DNA of 48,014 bases from Gaiellasilicea sp963829845 (GTDB lineage: Bacteria; Actinomycetota; Thermoleophilia; Gaiellales; Gaiellaceae): positions 1 through 48,014 of the forward strand of contig CAWHKD010000004.1 in NCBI GenBank assembly GCA_963829845.1, in the 5' to 3' direction. How positions within the stretch are numbered: the first letter of the stretch is position 1; each line of letters begins with the position of its first letter. This document shows, in pieces, positions 8,145 to 16,908 of this stretch. Made by a program: the position numbers and the translations under genes. The notes under the pieces are model-generated. The model did not search any database. It was not told the origin of the DNA and saw only the letters and a list, made by a program, of their open reading frames with translations.

Positions 8145-8852
8145 TGAGGCTGTTCGGAGGAGTTGGTACGTCGAGCAGCACCTCGACGAGACGCGGAGGG
8201 CGCTCGGCCTGAGCGATTCTCGCACCGGCAGGGTGGAGACGTTCGACGACCTCGGCGAGGCCGTCCGCGGCGCCTGGATGGTGATCGAGGCCATCCCGGA
8301 ACGCCTCGAACTGAAGCGAGAGGTCTTCGGTCAGCTCGACAAGCTTGCCGACGACGACGCGATGCTCGCGAGCAACTCCTTGTCGCTCCCCCGAGCAGCC
8401 AGTTCGTCGACGAGGTGAAGCACCCGGAGCGAATGAACTCGGTCGAGCTGATGTCGTCCGGGCAGACGGACGAATCGCTGATCGAGGCTCTAATGGAAAA
8501 GCTTCCGCAGTACGGGTTCGCGCCGTTTCGCGTGCTGCGCGAGAGCGACGGGTTCATCTTCAACCGCGTCTGGGCCGCGATCGAGCGCGAGTGCCTGATG
8601 GTCGTCGCGGAGGGCGTCGCGAGACCGGAAGACGTCGACGGCATGTGGACGATCTTCACGAAGCCGGGCATCCCGCCCTTCCGGCTGATGGATCGCGTCG
8701 GCCTCGACGTCGTCCTGAACATCGAGGAGCACTACGCATCCGTCCGCCCGGGCCTACCGGACGAGCCGAGGAAGCTGCTGCAGGAGCACATCGACCGAGG
8801 AGAACTCGGCGTCAAGAGCGGGCGCGGCTTCTACGACGACTACCCGCGCTGA
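8145..8852 (+). pseudogene. 3-hydroxyacyl-CoA dehydrogenase, N-terminally truncated and frameshifted
   Basis: Two adjoining frames together encode most of a 3-hydroxyacyl-CoA dehydrogenase. The first (from about 8145) gives EAVRRSW through VIEAIPERLELKREVFGQLD and ASNSL; the second (from about 8393) gives SSQFVDEVKHPERM through GFIFNRVWAAIERE to KSGRGFYDDYPR and a stop at 8852. The switch lies at the C run 8388-8392. The N-terminal Rossmann glycine motif expected about 35 residues before the first block is missing. The segment normally linking HPERM to the 'VELM' motif (roughly ten residues) is also absent. The family oxidises 3-hydroxyacyl-CoA with NAD in fatty acid breakdown. The missing NAD-binding end argues for a real pseudogene rather than only a read error. 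Confidence 0.75.
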
Positions 8853-8916
8853 GCGCCCGGCCACGGCTCGTCTCCTCGTTTCTTCTAAGTTTGTAAGATG
8901 GTAAAGTAGCGTCCGC

Positions 8917-9252
8917 ATGTCCCAGAGTGCGAGACCCGTCCACGAGGTGAAGGCGAACCTCTTTCGTGTGCTCGGCCATCCCGCGCGCGTGCGCATCCTC
9001 GAGCTGTTGCGGGACGGGGAACGGTCGGTCGGCGCGCTCCAGAAGGAGCTGGGGCTCGATTCGGGGGGCACGTCCCAGCACCTCGCCGCACTGCGCCGGA
9101 TCGGCCTCGTCGAGTCGCGGCGCGAGCGGACGAGCGTCTACTACCGCGTTCAGGACGGGCGGGTTTTCGATCTGCTCGAAGCCGGGCGCGGGATCATCAC
9201 TCGGCAGCTCTCCGAGCAGCAGTCGATTTTGAGCGAGCTTGAGAGCTCGTGA
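8917..9252 (+). CDS. ArsR-family regulator leading the hydrogenase-4-like operon (Rv0081-like)
   Basis: 111 residues with a winged helix-turn-helix: HPARVRILELLRDGERSVGAL, then LDSGGTSQHLAALRRIGLV as the recognition region, then a wing ending in TSVYYRVQD. There are no cysteines at all, so thiol or metal sensing by Cys is excluded. In Mycobacterium tuberculosis the ArsR protein Rv0081 precedes a formate-hydrogenlyase-like cluster (Rv0082-Rv0087) and is a hub of the hypoxia response. Gene order here is the same in principle, so an analogous role is a reasonable inference. An AT-rich stretch at about 8880-8910 (TTTGTAAGATGGTAAAGTA) probably contains promoter and operator. The stop overlaps the next GTG. 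Confidence 0.88.
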   Translation: MSQSARPVHEVKANLFRVLGHPARVRILELLRDGERSVGALQKELGLDSGGTSQHLAALRRIGLVESRRERTSVYYRVQDGRVFDLLEAGRGIITRQLSEQQSILSELESS

Positions 9253-11195
9253 TCGGCGTGTTTTTGATTGCCGCGTTGAGCGCGGTTGCGGTCGGGGCGG
9301 TGTTGGTGCTCGGCCGGCGCACGTTCGAGCCGGGGCTCTGGACGCAGGCGGCGGGAGCGGCGGGCGTGGGGATCGGCGGCTTCTGGGTACTCGCGTCCGG
9401 CGATACGCTCGGGGCGGGGTTCACGAGCTCGTTCGACCTGCGGTTGGGCGTCGACGGGCTGAGCGGCTTCTTTCTGGGCACGCTGGGCCTGATCGCGGCT
9501 CCGGCGCTCGTGTTCTCGCTCCGGTATCTCGAGCCCACCCGGCAGGGGCGGGTGACTGCTGCGCTCACCGCAGGTTTCTTCCTCGCGCTCGCGCTCGTTG
9601 TCTGCGCCCGGGATCCGCTGACGTTCCTCACCGGTTGGGAGTTGATGACGCTGCTGTCGGCCACCGTGATCCTCGTCGCGCGCCGGGCGGACAGGTTGTC
9701 GCGGCAGACGGTGTTCAACTACCTCGCGGTCACCCACCTCGGCGGGGTCGGGACCTGGATCGCAGTTCTGCTGCTGGCGAATGCGGACGCGTTCGGCGGT
9801 GCCGCCGCGATCAGTTCAGGTTCGGGACTGCAGATCTCGATCGCCCTTGCCGCTCTCGTGGGGATGGGGACGAAGGCGGGCGTGATGCCGTTGCACGTCT
9901 GGCTCCCGCGGGCTCATCCGATCGCGCCGGCCCCGGTCTCTGCGCTGATGAGCGGCGTGATGATCAAGGTTGCGTTGTACGGGCTCGTGCGCGTGCTCGT
10001 GGAGTGGGTTGGTGTCCTGCCGGTCTGGTTCGGCGTGCTCGTGCTCGCCGTCGGCGCGCTCTCCGCTGCCGGCGGCGTCGTCTACGCCCTCTTTCAGCAT
10101 GACCTCAAGCGCCTCTTGGCCCTGCATTCGATCGAGAACGTCGGGATCATCGTTCTCGGGCTGGGCGCCTGCCTGATCCTGCGCGCGCGCGGCGCCGAGG
10201 CCTGGGCCTCCTTCGCATTGGGCGCTGCGCTCCTGCACACCGCCAACCACGCCGTCTTCAAGTCGCTGCTCTTTCTCGGCGCGGGCGCGTTCGAACGGGC
10301 AGTTGGCTCGCTCGAGCTCGACCGGATCGGAGGGTTGCTGCGCCGGATGCCGTGGACGGCCGGCGCCTTCCTGGTTGGGGCGATGGCGATTGCCGGCCTG
10401 CCGCCGCTGAACGGCTTTGCCTCCGAATGGCTGACACTGCAGGCGCTGCTGCACGTCACCGTCTACGGCCACGTCGGGGACGGAATCGCGGGCGCGGTCG
10501 CCCTCGCCATTCTCGCTGCGACCGCCGCCCTCGCGCTCTTCTGCTTTGTCAAGGTCGTCGGCCTCGTGTTGCTCGGACCGGCGCGGAGCGAGGCGGCCGC
10601 GTCGGCCGAGGACGCGCCGCTGCAAATGCGAGCAGCTCTCGTTCTCCTCGCCGGGGCCTGCGTCGTCCTCGGGGTGATCCCCGGTGTGCTCTTCGGCCCT
10701 CTTGTCGGCCTCGCGCCCTGGTCGCCGGGGGTGCCGACCGAGACCGGGCTCGAGCTTCCGGGGACCGGCTCTCTGCCGACCGTCTGGATCGTGGTCGTGC
10801 TGGTTGGGCTCACCGGAGGCCTGACGATCCTGCGCGGGAACCGCGCCGCTGCGCCGGCTCCGGCCTGGGCGTCAGGCCAGCGCCTCGAGCCCGCGCTCCG
10901 CTGGACGAGTGCCGGCTTCACCAAGCCGCTGCGCCTGGTGCTCGAGCTGCTGTTGCGCCCGCAGCGGGAGATCACGGTGCGGAGCGAGCGCGGCGTCCTG
11001 CAGGAGGTCTCGTATTCCGGCCACGTGCCCCATCTGATCGACGATCACCTTTACGCCCCGCTCGAGCGTGTGTCGCTCGCCGCCGCCGCCCAGGCCCGGC
11101 GTCTGCAGAGCGGCAGCCTCGGCACATACGTCGTCTACCTCGCCGGCCTCATCCTCGTGCTCCTCGCCGCCGCACGTGTGGGGTGGCTGGGATGA
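9249..11195 (+). CDS. hyfB: Hydrogenase-4 component B-like proton-translocating subunit
   Basis: 648 residues, close to HyfB/HycC length, with about 15 or more hydrophobic helices. The NuoL/M/N-type antiporter core is clear: LTGWELMTLLSATVILVA, then PLHVWLPRAHPIAPAPVSAL, then a segment with HDLKRLLALHSIENVGII. These helices carry the charged residues (Glu in GWE, Lys and His along the membrane axis) used for proton pumping in complex I and group 4 hydrogenases. It is the largest membrane subunit of the complex encoded by the next five genes. The start GTG overlaps arsR and the stop overlaps the hyfC-like ATG. Distinguishing it from a NuoL of complex I rests on the operon partners, which are all hydrogenase-4 types. 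Confidence 0.9.
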   Translation: MIGVFLIAALSAVAVGAVLVLGRRTFEPGLWTQAAGAAGVGIGGFWVLASGDTLGAGFTSSFDLRLGVDGLSGFFLGTLGLIAAPALVFSLRYLEPTRQGRVTAALTAGFFLALALVVCARDPLTFLTGWELMTLLSATVILVARRADRLSRQTVFNYLAVTHLGGVGTWIAVLLLANADAFGGAAAISSGSGLQISIALAALVGMGTKAGVMPLHVWLPRAHPIAPAPVSALMSGVMIKVALYGLVRVLVEWVGVLPVWFGVLVLAVGALSAAGGVVYALFQHDLKRLLALHSIENVGIIVLGLGACLILRARGAEAWASFALGAALLHTANHAVFKSLLFLGAGAFERAVGSLELDRIGGLLRRMPWTAGAFLVGAMAIAGLPPLNGFASEWLTLQALLHVTVYGHVGDGIAGAVALAILAATAALALFCFVKVVGLVLLGPARSEAAASAEDAPLQMRAALVLLAGACVVLGVIPGVLFGPLVGLAPWSPGVPTETGLELPGTGSLPTVWIVVVLVGLTGGLTILRGNRAAAPAPAWASGQRLEPALRWTSAGFTKPLRLVLELLLRPQREITVRSERGVLQEVSYSGHVPHLIDDHLYAPLERVSLAAAAQARRLQSGSLGTYVVYLAGLILVLLAAARVGWLG

Positions 11196-12118
11196 GTGGT
11201 GCGACGGCCGTTGCCGGGGCGGTGCAGATCGCCGGGGGCATCGCGCTCGCCCCGCTCCTGCCGGGTCTCGTGCAGCACTGGAAGGCCCGATTCCAGGGCC
11301 GGCGCGGGCCGAGTCCGTTACAGCCCTTTCGTGAGCTGTTGAGGCTGTGGGGAAAGAGCGCCGTTTCGCCCGAAGGAGCGACTGTCGTCTACCGTCTGGC
11401 GCCCTCGGTCGTCGCCGCCGCCACCGCCGCAGCTGTTCTCGTCGTGCCGGTCGCGGCGACTGCGCCGAGCTGGGGCGTCGGCCACGACGCGTTCCTGCTC
11501 GTCGGGCTGCTCGCGCTGGCTCGTTTCGCCGTTGTCTCCGCCGCTTGGGACGTGGGCAGCGGTTTCTCGCTGATCGGCGCCAGCCGCGATCTCACTCTGT
11601 CGGTCTTCGTCGAGGCGACGCTGGTGCTCTCGCTTGCCGTCGCAGCGCTCCTCGCCGCTACTACCGATCTCCGTGGCGTTGTCGGGGCGACGGCTGGCAC
11701 GGAGGTCTGGACGAGCCCGGCTCTGGCGCTTGGCGCGCTCGCCTTCGCGCTCGTCGCCGTCTCGGAGACAGGCAGGCAACCGGTCGACAGCCCCGATACG
11801 CACCTCGAGCTGACGATGATTCACGAGGGGCCCCTGCTCGAGTACGCGGGCCGTGATCTCGCCTATCTGCAATGGGCCGCGTCCGTTCGCCACTGGCTCG
11901 TGCTCGTGCTCGCCGCCCAAGTCTTCTTGCCCCACCCGCGCGGGGTGTGGCTCCAGCTCGCCGTCTTGCCGTTCGTGCTGATCGTGCTCTGCGCCGCGTT
12001 CGCGCTCGTTGAGACGCTCGTGGCGAAGATGCGTGTCCTACTCGTGCCCCGGCTCCTGGCCGCCGGCGCGATCGCGGCGCTGCTCGGAATCGCCTCCTGG
12101 CTTGTGAGCTCGTCGTGA
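11192..12118 (+). CDS. hyfC: Hydrogenase-4 component C-like subunit (NuoH homologue)
   Basis: 308 residues from ATG 11192, overlapping the hyfB stop. The N-terminus has a membrane helix followed by RRGPSPLQPFRELLRLWGK, the amphipathic region of NuoH/HyfC proteins. The conserved cytoplasmic loop RQPVDSPDTHLELTMIHE is the family signature near the quinone/proton channel junction. About eight helices are evident. It anchors the soluble hydrogenase module to the membrane arm. Length matches HyfC/HycD. In the related M. tuberculosis locus the equivalent is hycD (Rv0084). The stop overlaps the following GTG. Confidence 0.9.
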   Translation: MSGATAVAGAVQIAGGIALAPLLPGLVQHWKARFQGRRGPSPLQPFRELLRLWGKSAVSPEGATVVYRLAPSVVAAATAAAVLVVPVAATAPSWGVGHDAFLLVGLLALARFAVVSAAWDVGSGFSLIGASRDLTLSVFVEATLVLSLAVAALLAATTDLRGVVGATAGTEVWTSPALALGALAFALVAVSETGRQPVDSPDTHLELTMIHEGPLLEYAGRDLAYLQWAASVRHWLVLVLAAQVFLPHPRGVWLQLAVLPFVLIVLCAAFALVETLVAKMRVLLVPRLLAAGAIAALLGIASWLVSSS

Positions 12119-12726
12119 GCGGCGTGCTCATCTGGACACTCGTCGCACTCGGGCTCGCCGTCCTCGTCGTCCGTCGGCGCTCGCTTGCGGTCGCGCTTGT
12201 GACTGCGCAAGCGCTCGTCCTCGTGGGTGTCGCGCTCGACGAAGCGGAGAGCAGCGGCGACGTGCTCGCAGCCGGCGCCCTCGCAGTTCGCGCGATTGTC
12301 CTGGCTGGGCTCTTCCTGCTGCTCGTCTCGCGCACCCGAGCGGTGCGACCAGTGCGCGCGCGGGTGGCGCCGCTCGCGCGCGCCGGGTTCGCAGTCGCCT
12401 TTGCCCTGGCTTTGACCTGGCTCGTGCCGGCGATCGGGCTCGTCTCGCGCGACGCCGAACGTGGAGTGCTCGCGCTCGTCGCGTTCGGGATCGCCACGGC
12501 GGCGCTCCGGCGCGCGACGCTGTTTCAGATCATCGGCATCGTCCTCGTCGAGAACGCGCTCGCGCTCGCGGCGCTCCAGCTGCCCGGTGGCGCCTCGGTC
12601 GCAATCGAGCTCGGCGTCGCCCTCGACCTGATACTCGTCGCCGTCGTCGCAGTCGTCTTCTACGAGCGCATCTTCGCGGCGTTCGGGACGGCCGACAGCG
12701 CGGCCCTGAGAGCGTTGCGTGACTAG
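12115..12726 (+). CDS. hyfE: Hydrogenase-4 component E-like membrane subunit
   Basis: 203 residues, almost wholly hydrophobic with about six or seven helices and few motifs. The C-terminal half (FQIIGIVLVENALALAALQL, then IELGVALDLILVAVVAVVF) matches the NuoK-like part of HyfE, including the glutamate within a helix (VLVENA) used in proton transfer. Family assignment rests on that pattern, length (HyfE about 216, HycP about 220) and position between the hyfC- and hyfF-like genes. It overlaps its downstream neighbour by eight bases. Confidence 0.83.
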   Translation: MSGVLIWTLVALGLAVLVVRRRSLAVALVTAQALVLVGVALDEAESSGDVLAAGALAVRAIVLAGLFLLLVSRTRAVRPVRARVAPLARAGFAVAFALALTWLVPAIGLVSRDAERGVLALVAFGIATAALRRATLFQIIGIVLVENALALAALQLPGGASVAIELGVALDLILVAVVAVVFYERIFAAFGTADSAALRALRD

Positions 12727-14182
12727 CCGCGAACTCCTCGCGCTCGCCGTAATTGTCATTCCGTCGTTCGCGACGGTGGTCATCCTGCTCGTACCCGTAA
12801 ACCTCGTTTCGGGGCTGGCACGCGTGACGGCTCTGCCGACGGCGGCGGTTGCGCTTGCGCTTGCCGTGCTCGCCCTCCGCGAGTCCGGCGCGCCGGTTGT
12901 CGGTGACTGGCTCGTGCTCGACGTCGCCGGCGGGCTCGTCGTCGGCGTGATTGGCCTCGTCGGGCTCGCCAGTGTCCTGGTCTCACAGGCCTACCTCGAC
13001 GGCAGCAGCGACTCGCTCGTCTCGCCCGAGCGCCGGCAGAGGATCTACTACGCCACCCTCTCTCTCTTCTGGGCGATCCTGCTGGCTGTTCCGCTCGTCG
13101 GAAACCTGGGCGCAGCGTGGCTCCTCGTCGAGGCGACGACCGCCGCGTCCGCGCTGCTCGTCGGCTTCAACGGCCACCCCCGCGCGCTCGAAGCGGGCTG
13201 GAAATACCTCGTCCTGACGTCGCTCGGGCTCGGCGTCGCGTTGCTCGGAATCGTGATCCTCGCGGCCGGCATCCCCACCGGGGGGCTCAGCGGACTCTCC
13301 TGGCAGGCGCTCTCGAGCTACTCCGGCGGGAGCGAGACAGCCCTGATCGCCTACCTGCTCCTGCTTGCCGGGCTCGCGGCGAAGATCGGCTGGGCGCCGG
13401 TGCACAACTGGCTTCCGGACGCCCACTCGGAGGCACCGCCGCCCGTGTCCGCTCTCCTTTCCGCTGCCCTTCTGCCCACCGTGCTGCTCGTCGCCTGGCG
13501 CTGCGAGCAGGCACTAACGCCGGTCCTCGGCGAGCACACAGCGCAGACCGTCATGATCGCCTTTGGCCTCGCCTCGCTCGCCGTCGCAGTGCCCTTCCTC
13601 TGGCGCTCCCTGCCCTGGAAGCGGCTGCTCGCCTACTCCAGCCTCGAGCATATGGGCGTGATCGCGCTCGGGATCGGATTCGGCACGCCGCTCGCCCTGG
13701 TCGGCGTCGCGATCCACATCGCCGCTCACGCCATCGCCAAGGCGCTCGGCTTCTACGCTGCGACCCCGCTCCAGAGCCACGATCCGCGCGCGGGCGAGCA
13801 CGCCGTCACCGGTATCGGCCGCAGCGCGCCTGCACTCGGGGTCTCGATGGGCATCTCGCTCGCCGCCCTCTCCGGCCTACCGCCCTCGCCGCTCTTCGTC
13901 AGCGAGGTGCTGATCGTCGCCGGCGGCTTCCAGGCCGGCCACCCCTGGGCAGCGAGCGCGACTGCGCTCCTGCTCGCGCTCGGCTTCCTCGGTCTCGCCC
14001 ATGCCTTGATCGAGACCAACGCCGGCGACCGCCCACCGCGTGGAGGCGCGCCGGTAGCCGGTCTGCGCGGCGTCACGGCACTCACCTGCGTCTCCGTCGC
14101 CCTCATGCTGGGCCTCACCGCAGCCGCGGTCGTGCTTCCCGGCTCGGATCTCGCGGATGCCCTCGTCCGAGGCCTCTCGTGA
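12719..14182 (+). CDS. hyfF: Hydrogenase-4 component F-like proton-translocating subunit
   Basis: 487 residues from GTG 12719, overlapping the hyfE end. It is a second NuoL/M/N-type antiporter subunit, with LLVEATTAASALLVG, then HNWLPDAHSEAPPPVSALL, then KRLLAYSSLEHMGVIALG, the last two being signature motifs of HyfF/NuoN. About 14 helices. Two antiporter-like subunits (this and the hyfB product) imply that electron transfer in the complex is coupled to ion pumping at more than one site. Slightly shorter than E. coli HyfF (526). The GTGA junction with hyfG indicates tight coupling. Confidence 0.9.
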   Translation: MTSRELLALAVIVIPSFATVVILLVPVNLVSGLARVTALPTAAVALALAVLALRESGAPVVGDWLVLDVAGGLVVGVIGLVGLASVLVSQAYLDGSSDSLVSPERRQRIYYATLSLFWAILLAVPLVGNLGAAWLLVEATTAASALLVGFNGHPRALEAGWKYLVLTSLGLGVALLGIVILAAGIPTGGLSGLSWQALSSYSGGSETALIAYLLLLAGLAAKIGWAPVHNWLPDAHSEAPPPVSALLSAALLPTVLLVAWRCEQALTPVLGEHTAQTVMIAFGLASLAVAVPFLWRSLPWKRLLAYSSLEHMGVIALGIGFGTPLALVGVAIHIAAHAIAKALGFYAATPLQSHDPRAGEHAVTGIGRSAPALGVSMGISLAALSGLPPSPLFVSEVLIVAGGFQAGHPWAASATALLLALGFLGLAHALIETNAGDRPPRGGAPVAGLRGVTALTCVSVALMLGLTAAAVVLPGSDLADALVRGLS

Positions 14183-15576
14183 CCACCCCGGTCGCATTCG
14201 CGTCCTACCGGGAGCGGGTCGGCGCGGCACTCGCCGACGGCTCGCGCTTCGCCGGACTGCACGCCTCCGCGGGCGGGGCCCTCGTCCGCACGCTGCTCGC
14301 CGACCCGGACGGGACGACCCGCCTGGAGACCGTTGCCGCCGAGGAGGGCGTTGTCCCCTCGATCGTCGACCTCGCTCCAGCGGCCGGCTGGGACGAGCGC
14401 GAGGCTCACGACCTGCAGGGGATCCGCTTTGCCGGTCACGAGCCGCTGCGGCCGCTCGTCAACCACGACCAGGCGCTCCAGCGCTGGGTGCCGGTCCGCG
14501 GTGACGACGTCTACCAACTCGCCGTCGGGCCGATCCACGCCGGGATCATCGAGTCGGGGCACTTTCGCTTCCATCTCGTCGGCGACCGCATCCTCCACCT
14601 CGACGCACAGCTCTTCTACAAGCACCGCGGGCTCGAGCGCGCCGCCGAAGGGAAGACTCTCGACGAAGGGCTGGCCTACGTCTCGCGAGCCTGCGCCGCC
14701 TGCAACGTCGCCAACGGCGTCGCCTACGCGTCCGCCTGCGAGCAGGCGCTCGGGCTGGTGCCGACCGAGGAGCTCCGTCGAGCCCGCACGATTCTGCTCG
14801 AGCTCGAGCGGACCTGGAGCCACCTGAACGACATCGCCGCGATCTGCGCCGGCGTCAGCCTCGCCGCCGGGAACAACCGCTTCGCAGCCTTGACGGAGCG
14901 CGCCCGCAGGCTGAACGCCGTCCTGACCGGACACCGCTTCCTCTTCGACACGGTCCGGGTTGGCGGCAGCGAGCTCACGCTCGACCAGGAGCAGGTCGCG
15001 GCGGCGCGCGAGGAGCTCGCATCGATCAACGCGGCCGCCAGGCGCGGCTGGCGCGAGCTCCTCTTCAATAGCTCCTTTCAGGATCGCCTCCCCGACATCG
15101 GCGTCGTCGCGGCCGCCCACGCGGAGCGGCTGGGCGCGGTTGGGCCCGGCGCGCGCGCCGCCGGGCTCGCCCACGACGTCCGCACGTCGAGCCCTGTCCT
15201 CTCCTACGAGGGCTTCCTCGCCGTCGTTCCAGAGCGGGCGGCCGGCGACGTGCAGGCGCGGTTCGAGCAGCGGGCGCTCGAGCTCTGGCAGACGTTTGCG
15301 ATCCTCGATGAGCTGCTCGACCGCCCAATCCGCCCTGCCGTGGCCGAGGCGAGTCGAGGAGAGCAGCCGATCGGCGTCGGCCGGGTCGAAAGCCCGCGCG
15401 GGGCGACCAGCTGCGTCGTCGAGCGCGACGGCGACAGAATCGAACGCCTACGTCTTCGCACCGGCTCCTACGCAAACTGGCCGGTCGTCGCCTACGCCGC
15501 CACCGACAACCTGCTCCCGGACTTCCCGCTGATCAACAAGAGCTTCGAGCTCTGCTACGCCTGCGTCGACCGCTGA
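14179..15576 (+). CDS. hyfG: Hydrogenase-4 large subunit-like protein (NuoC-NuoD type fusion)
   Basis: 465 residues. Residues about 1-100 form the NuoC-like domain, with WDEREAHDLQGIRFAGHEPL as its signature; residues about 110-465 are the NiFe large subunit/NuoD-like domain, with VGPIHAGIIESGHFRF and YKHRGLE. Four cysteines stand where the nickel ligands belong: C172 and C175 (SRACAACNVANG) and C459 and C462 (FELCYACVDR). The surroundings are unusual: RxCGxC is RxCAAC, the following histidine is asparagine, and DPCxxC is ELCYAC. The protein ends with CVDR, the very point where HycE is cut by its maturation protease, so no cleavable tail exists. It may be a real hydrogenase processed without a protease or a relative with changed chemistry. 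Homologous in arrangement to M. tuberculosis Rv0087. Confidence 0.88.
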   Translation: MTTPVAFASYRERVGAALADGSRFAGLHASAGGALVRTLLADPDGTTRLETVAAEEGVVPSIVDLAPAAGWDEREAHDLQGIRFAGHEPLRPLVNHDQALQRWVPVRGDDVYQLAVGPIHAGIIESGHFRFHLVGDRILHLDAQLFYKHRGLERAAEGKTLDEGLAYVSRACAACNVANGVAYASACEQALGLVPTEELRRARTILLELERTWSHLNDIAAICAGVSLAAGNNRFAALTERARRLNAVLTGHRFLFDTVRVGGSELTLDQEQVAAAREELASINAAARRGWRELLFNSSFQDRLPDIGVVAAAHAERLGAVGPGARAAGLAHDVRTSSPVLSYEGFLAVVPERAAGDVQARFEQRALELWQTFAILDELLDRPIRPAVAEASRGEQPIGVGRVESPRGATSCVVERDGDRIERLRLRTGSYANWPVVAYAATDNLLPDFPLINKSFELCYACVDR

Positions 15577-16043
15577 TGCTGACACTGCTCCGCGACCTCC
15601 GCCGCCTCCGCAAGACGATCGAGCTGCCCCCGGCCGGCCGGGGCCGCAGCCTCGCGATCCGCCACGTCGACGCCGGCTCCTGCAACGGCTGCGAGCACGA
15701 GCTCACCCAGCTAGCCAGCCCCTACTACGACCTGCAGCGCTTCGGCCTCGGCATCGTCGCCTCTCCCCGCCACGCCGACGTACTCCTCGTCGCAGGCGCC
15801 GTCACAAGCCGGATGCGCGAGCCACTGCTGATCGCATACGCCGCGATGCCGGAACCACGGCGGGTCGTCGCGCTCGGCGACTGCGCGCTCGGCTGCAACG
15901 TGCTCGCCGGCACCAACGACATCGCAGGCCCCGTCGAAGCGCTCCTCCCCGTCGACCTCCGCATCCCCGGCTGCCCACCCACACCTGCCGCAATCGCCGA
16001 GGCGCTCCTCGGCCTGATCGACGGAGGCCCACCAGCGATCTGA
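15576..16043 (+). CDS. hyfI: Hydrogenase-4 small subunit-like iron-sulfur protein (NuoB homologue)
   Basis: 155 residues, short compared with E. coli HyfI (252) but close to Rv0082 of M. tuberculosis. All four ligands of the proximal [4Fe-4S] cluster are visible: C36 and C39 (SCNGCEHE), C103 (GDCALGC) and C133 (IPGCPPTP). It would pass electrons between the large subunit and a partner. It begins with ATG sharing the A of the hyfG stop. No ferredoxin-like HyfA/HyfH (NuoI) subunit, formate dehydrogenase or hyp maturation gene follows, so the electron partner and maturation must come from elsewhere. This is the last gene of the operon; about 150 bases without a gene follow. Confidence 0.9.
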   Translation: MLTLLRDLRRLRKTIELPPAGRGRSLAIRHVDAGSCNGCEHELTQLASPYYDLQRFGLGIVASPRHADVLLVAGAVTSRMREPLLIAYAAMPEPRRVVALGDCALGCNVLAGTNDIAGPVEALLPVDLRIPGCPPTPAAIAEALLGLIDGGPPAI

Positions 16044-16193
16044 CGCGCAGGTACGGCGCGCTGACCGACGGAGCCGGTGCGACTGCGCAGAGGCGATCGT
16101 CATCAGCCACAAACTCGACTTCTGCCACGTCAGTCCCCGCCGGGGTGGGTCCGACCTCTTCGGGGACGTCCCCCGGTCACGACGGCGCTCGTC

Positions 16194-16595
16194 CTAGCCA
16201 GCCCACCAGTCGCGTTGGCCATCGACGTCTTCGCGCCGAGCCTCGCCGAGACTGGGCGCGCCGATGACGAGGATCTCGAGGCCCTCCGGTCCGGCCTCGT
16301 AGCCTCGCCACGTACCGGGCGGGACGCGCACCGCGTCCCATTCCTTGAGCTCGACGATCTCGTCGTCTACCTTCATCCGCCCGCTCCCGCGCACGACCAC
16401 GTACACCTCCTCCTGCTTCTTGTGCGTGTGGCCGTACGGAAAGCGATAGCCGGACGGGACCCGCTGGTAGCTCAGGCCGGAATTCTCGAGTTCGAGCGCC
16501 TCGGTCGCCAGGCGGAACTCGAGGTCCGGCGCGCCGTCGAACCTGGACCCGACGTCCTCCAGATCCTCCTTGAGGTTCCTGAGCGTGAACGGCAT
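16194..16595 (-). CDS. Cupin-domain protein
   Basis: 133 residues from ATG 16595. The beta-barrel motifs are present: RFPYGHTHKKQEEVYVVVRG, with histidines and a glutamate in the usual metal-binding order, then DDEIVELKEWDAVRVPPGTW and an aromatic-rich end. The frame remains open upstream to a GTG at 16655 and beyond, so a longer form is possible, but family members usually begin MPFTL-like, as here. The metal and substrate are unknown; single-domain cupins of this size are often isomerases, dioxygenases or sugar/auxin-like binders. No obvious operon partner, though DUF899 lies upstream on the same strand. Confidence 0.8.
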   Translation of the reverse strand: MPFTLRNLKEDLEDVGSRFDGAPDLEFRLATEALELENSGLSYQRVPSGYRFPYGHTHKKQEEVYVVVRGSGRMKVDDEIVELKEWDAVRVPPGTWRGYEAGPEGLEILVIGAPSLGEARREDVDGQRDWWAG

Positions 16596-16908
16596 GGCGC
16601 AATCGTACGGATCGAGTCCCTCGCGCCGCCGCCACTGGTGCTCATTGAGGAGCACGGCTCGCAGCCGGGCGAGCCCAACTGGCGAGTTCTCGAGCGCGCC
16701 GAAGATGAGCGGCCGCTCGTCGATGGTGAGCAGCTTCGCGCCGGCGGCGAGCGCGGTCTCTTACGCAACCCGGCACGCCCACCAGTGGCGATGGCCGGTG
16801 ACGAGCGTCCAGCCGTGCCTGGACGCCACGCTGTCGCGAGCTACCTGCGGATCGACGAGCGCGAGCGCGAGGCGGGTGCTGCCCAACCAGCGATAGGCAA
16901 GCGCGGAC
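16596..16908. other. Gap between cupin and DUF899 genes, no convincing gene
   Basis: On the minus strand the cupin frame stays open back to a TAA at about 16760, giving residues such as ALAAGAKLLTIDERPLIF. Another frame encodes LALALVDPQVARDSVASRHG before a stop. Neither has a convincing start or a recognised domain, and both could be chance open frames of GC-rich DNA or a worn-out gene. Confidence 0.3.

Noticed and set aside
8880..8916. Operator search upstream of the second ArsR gene
   Set aside because: The region is AT-rich and surely promoter-like, but I found no convincing symmetric element, so no site is claimed.
13117..14178. Upstream extension of the hyfG-like frame
   Set aside because: It overlaps hyfF entirely and is arginine-rich shadow sequence; the GTG at 14179 overlapping the hyfF stop is the natural start.
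16162..16173. GGGGAC-GTCCCC palindrome after the hydrogenase operon considered as terminator
   Set aside because: Zero-base loop with only 6-bp arms cannot form a good hairpin; it is too weak to call.
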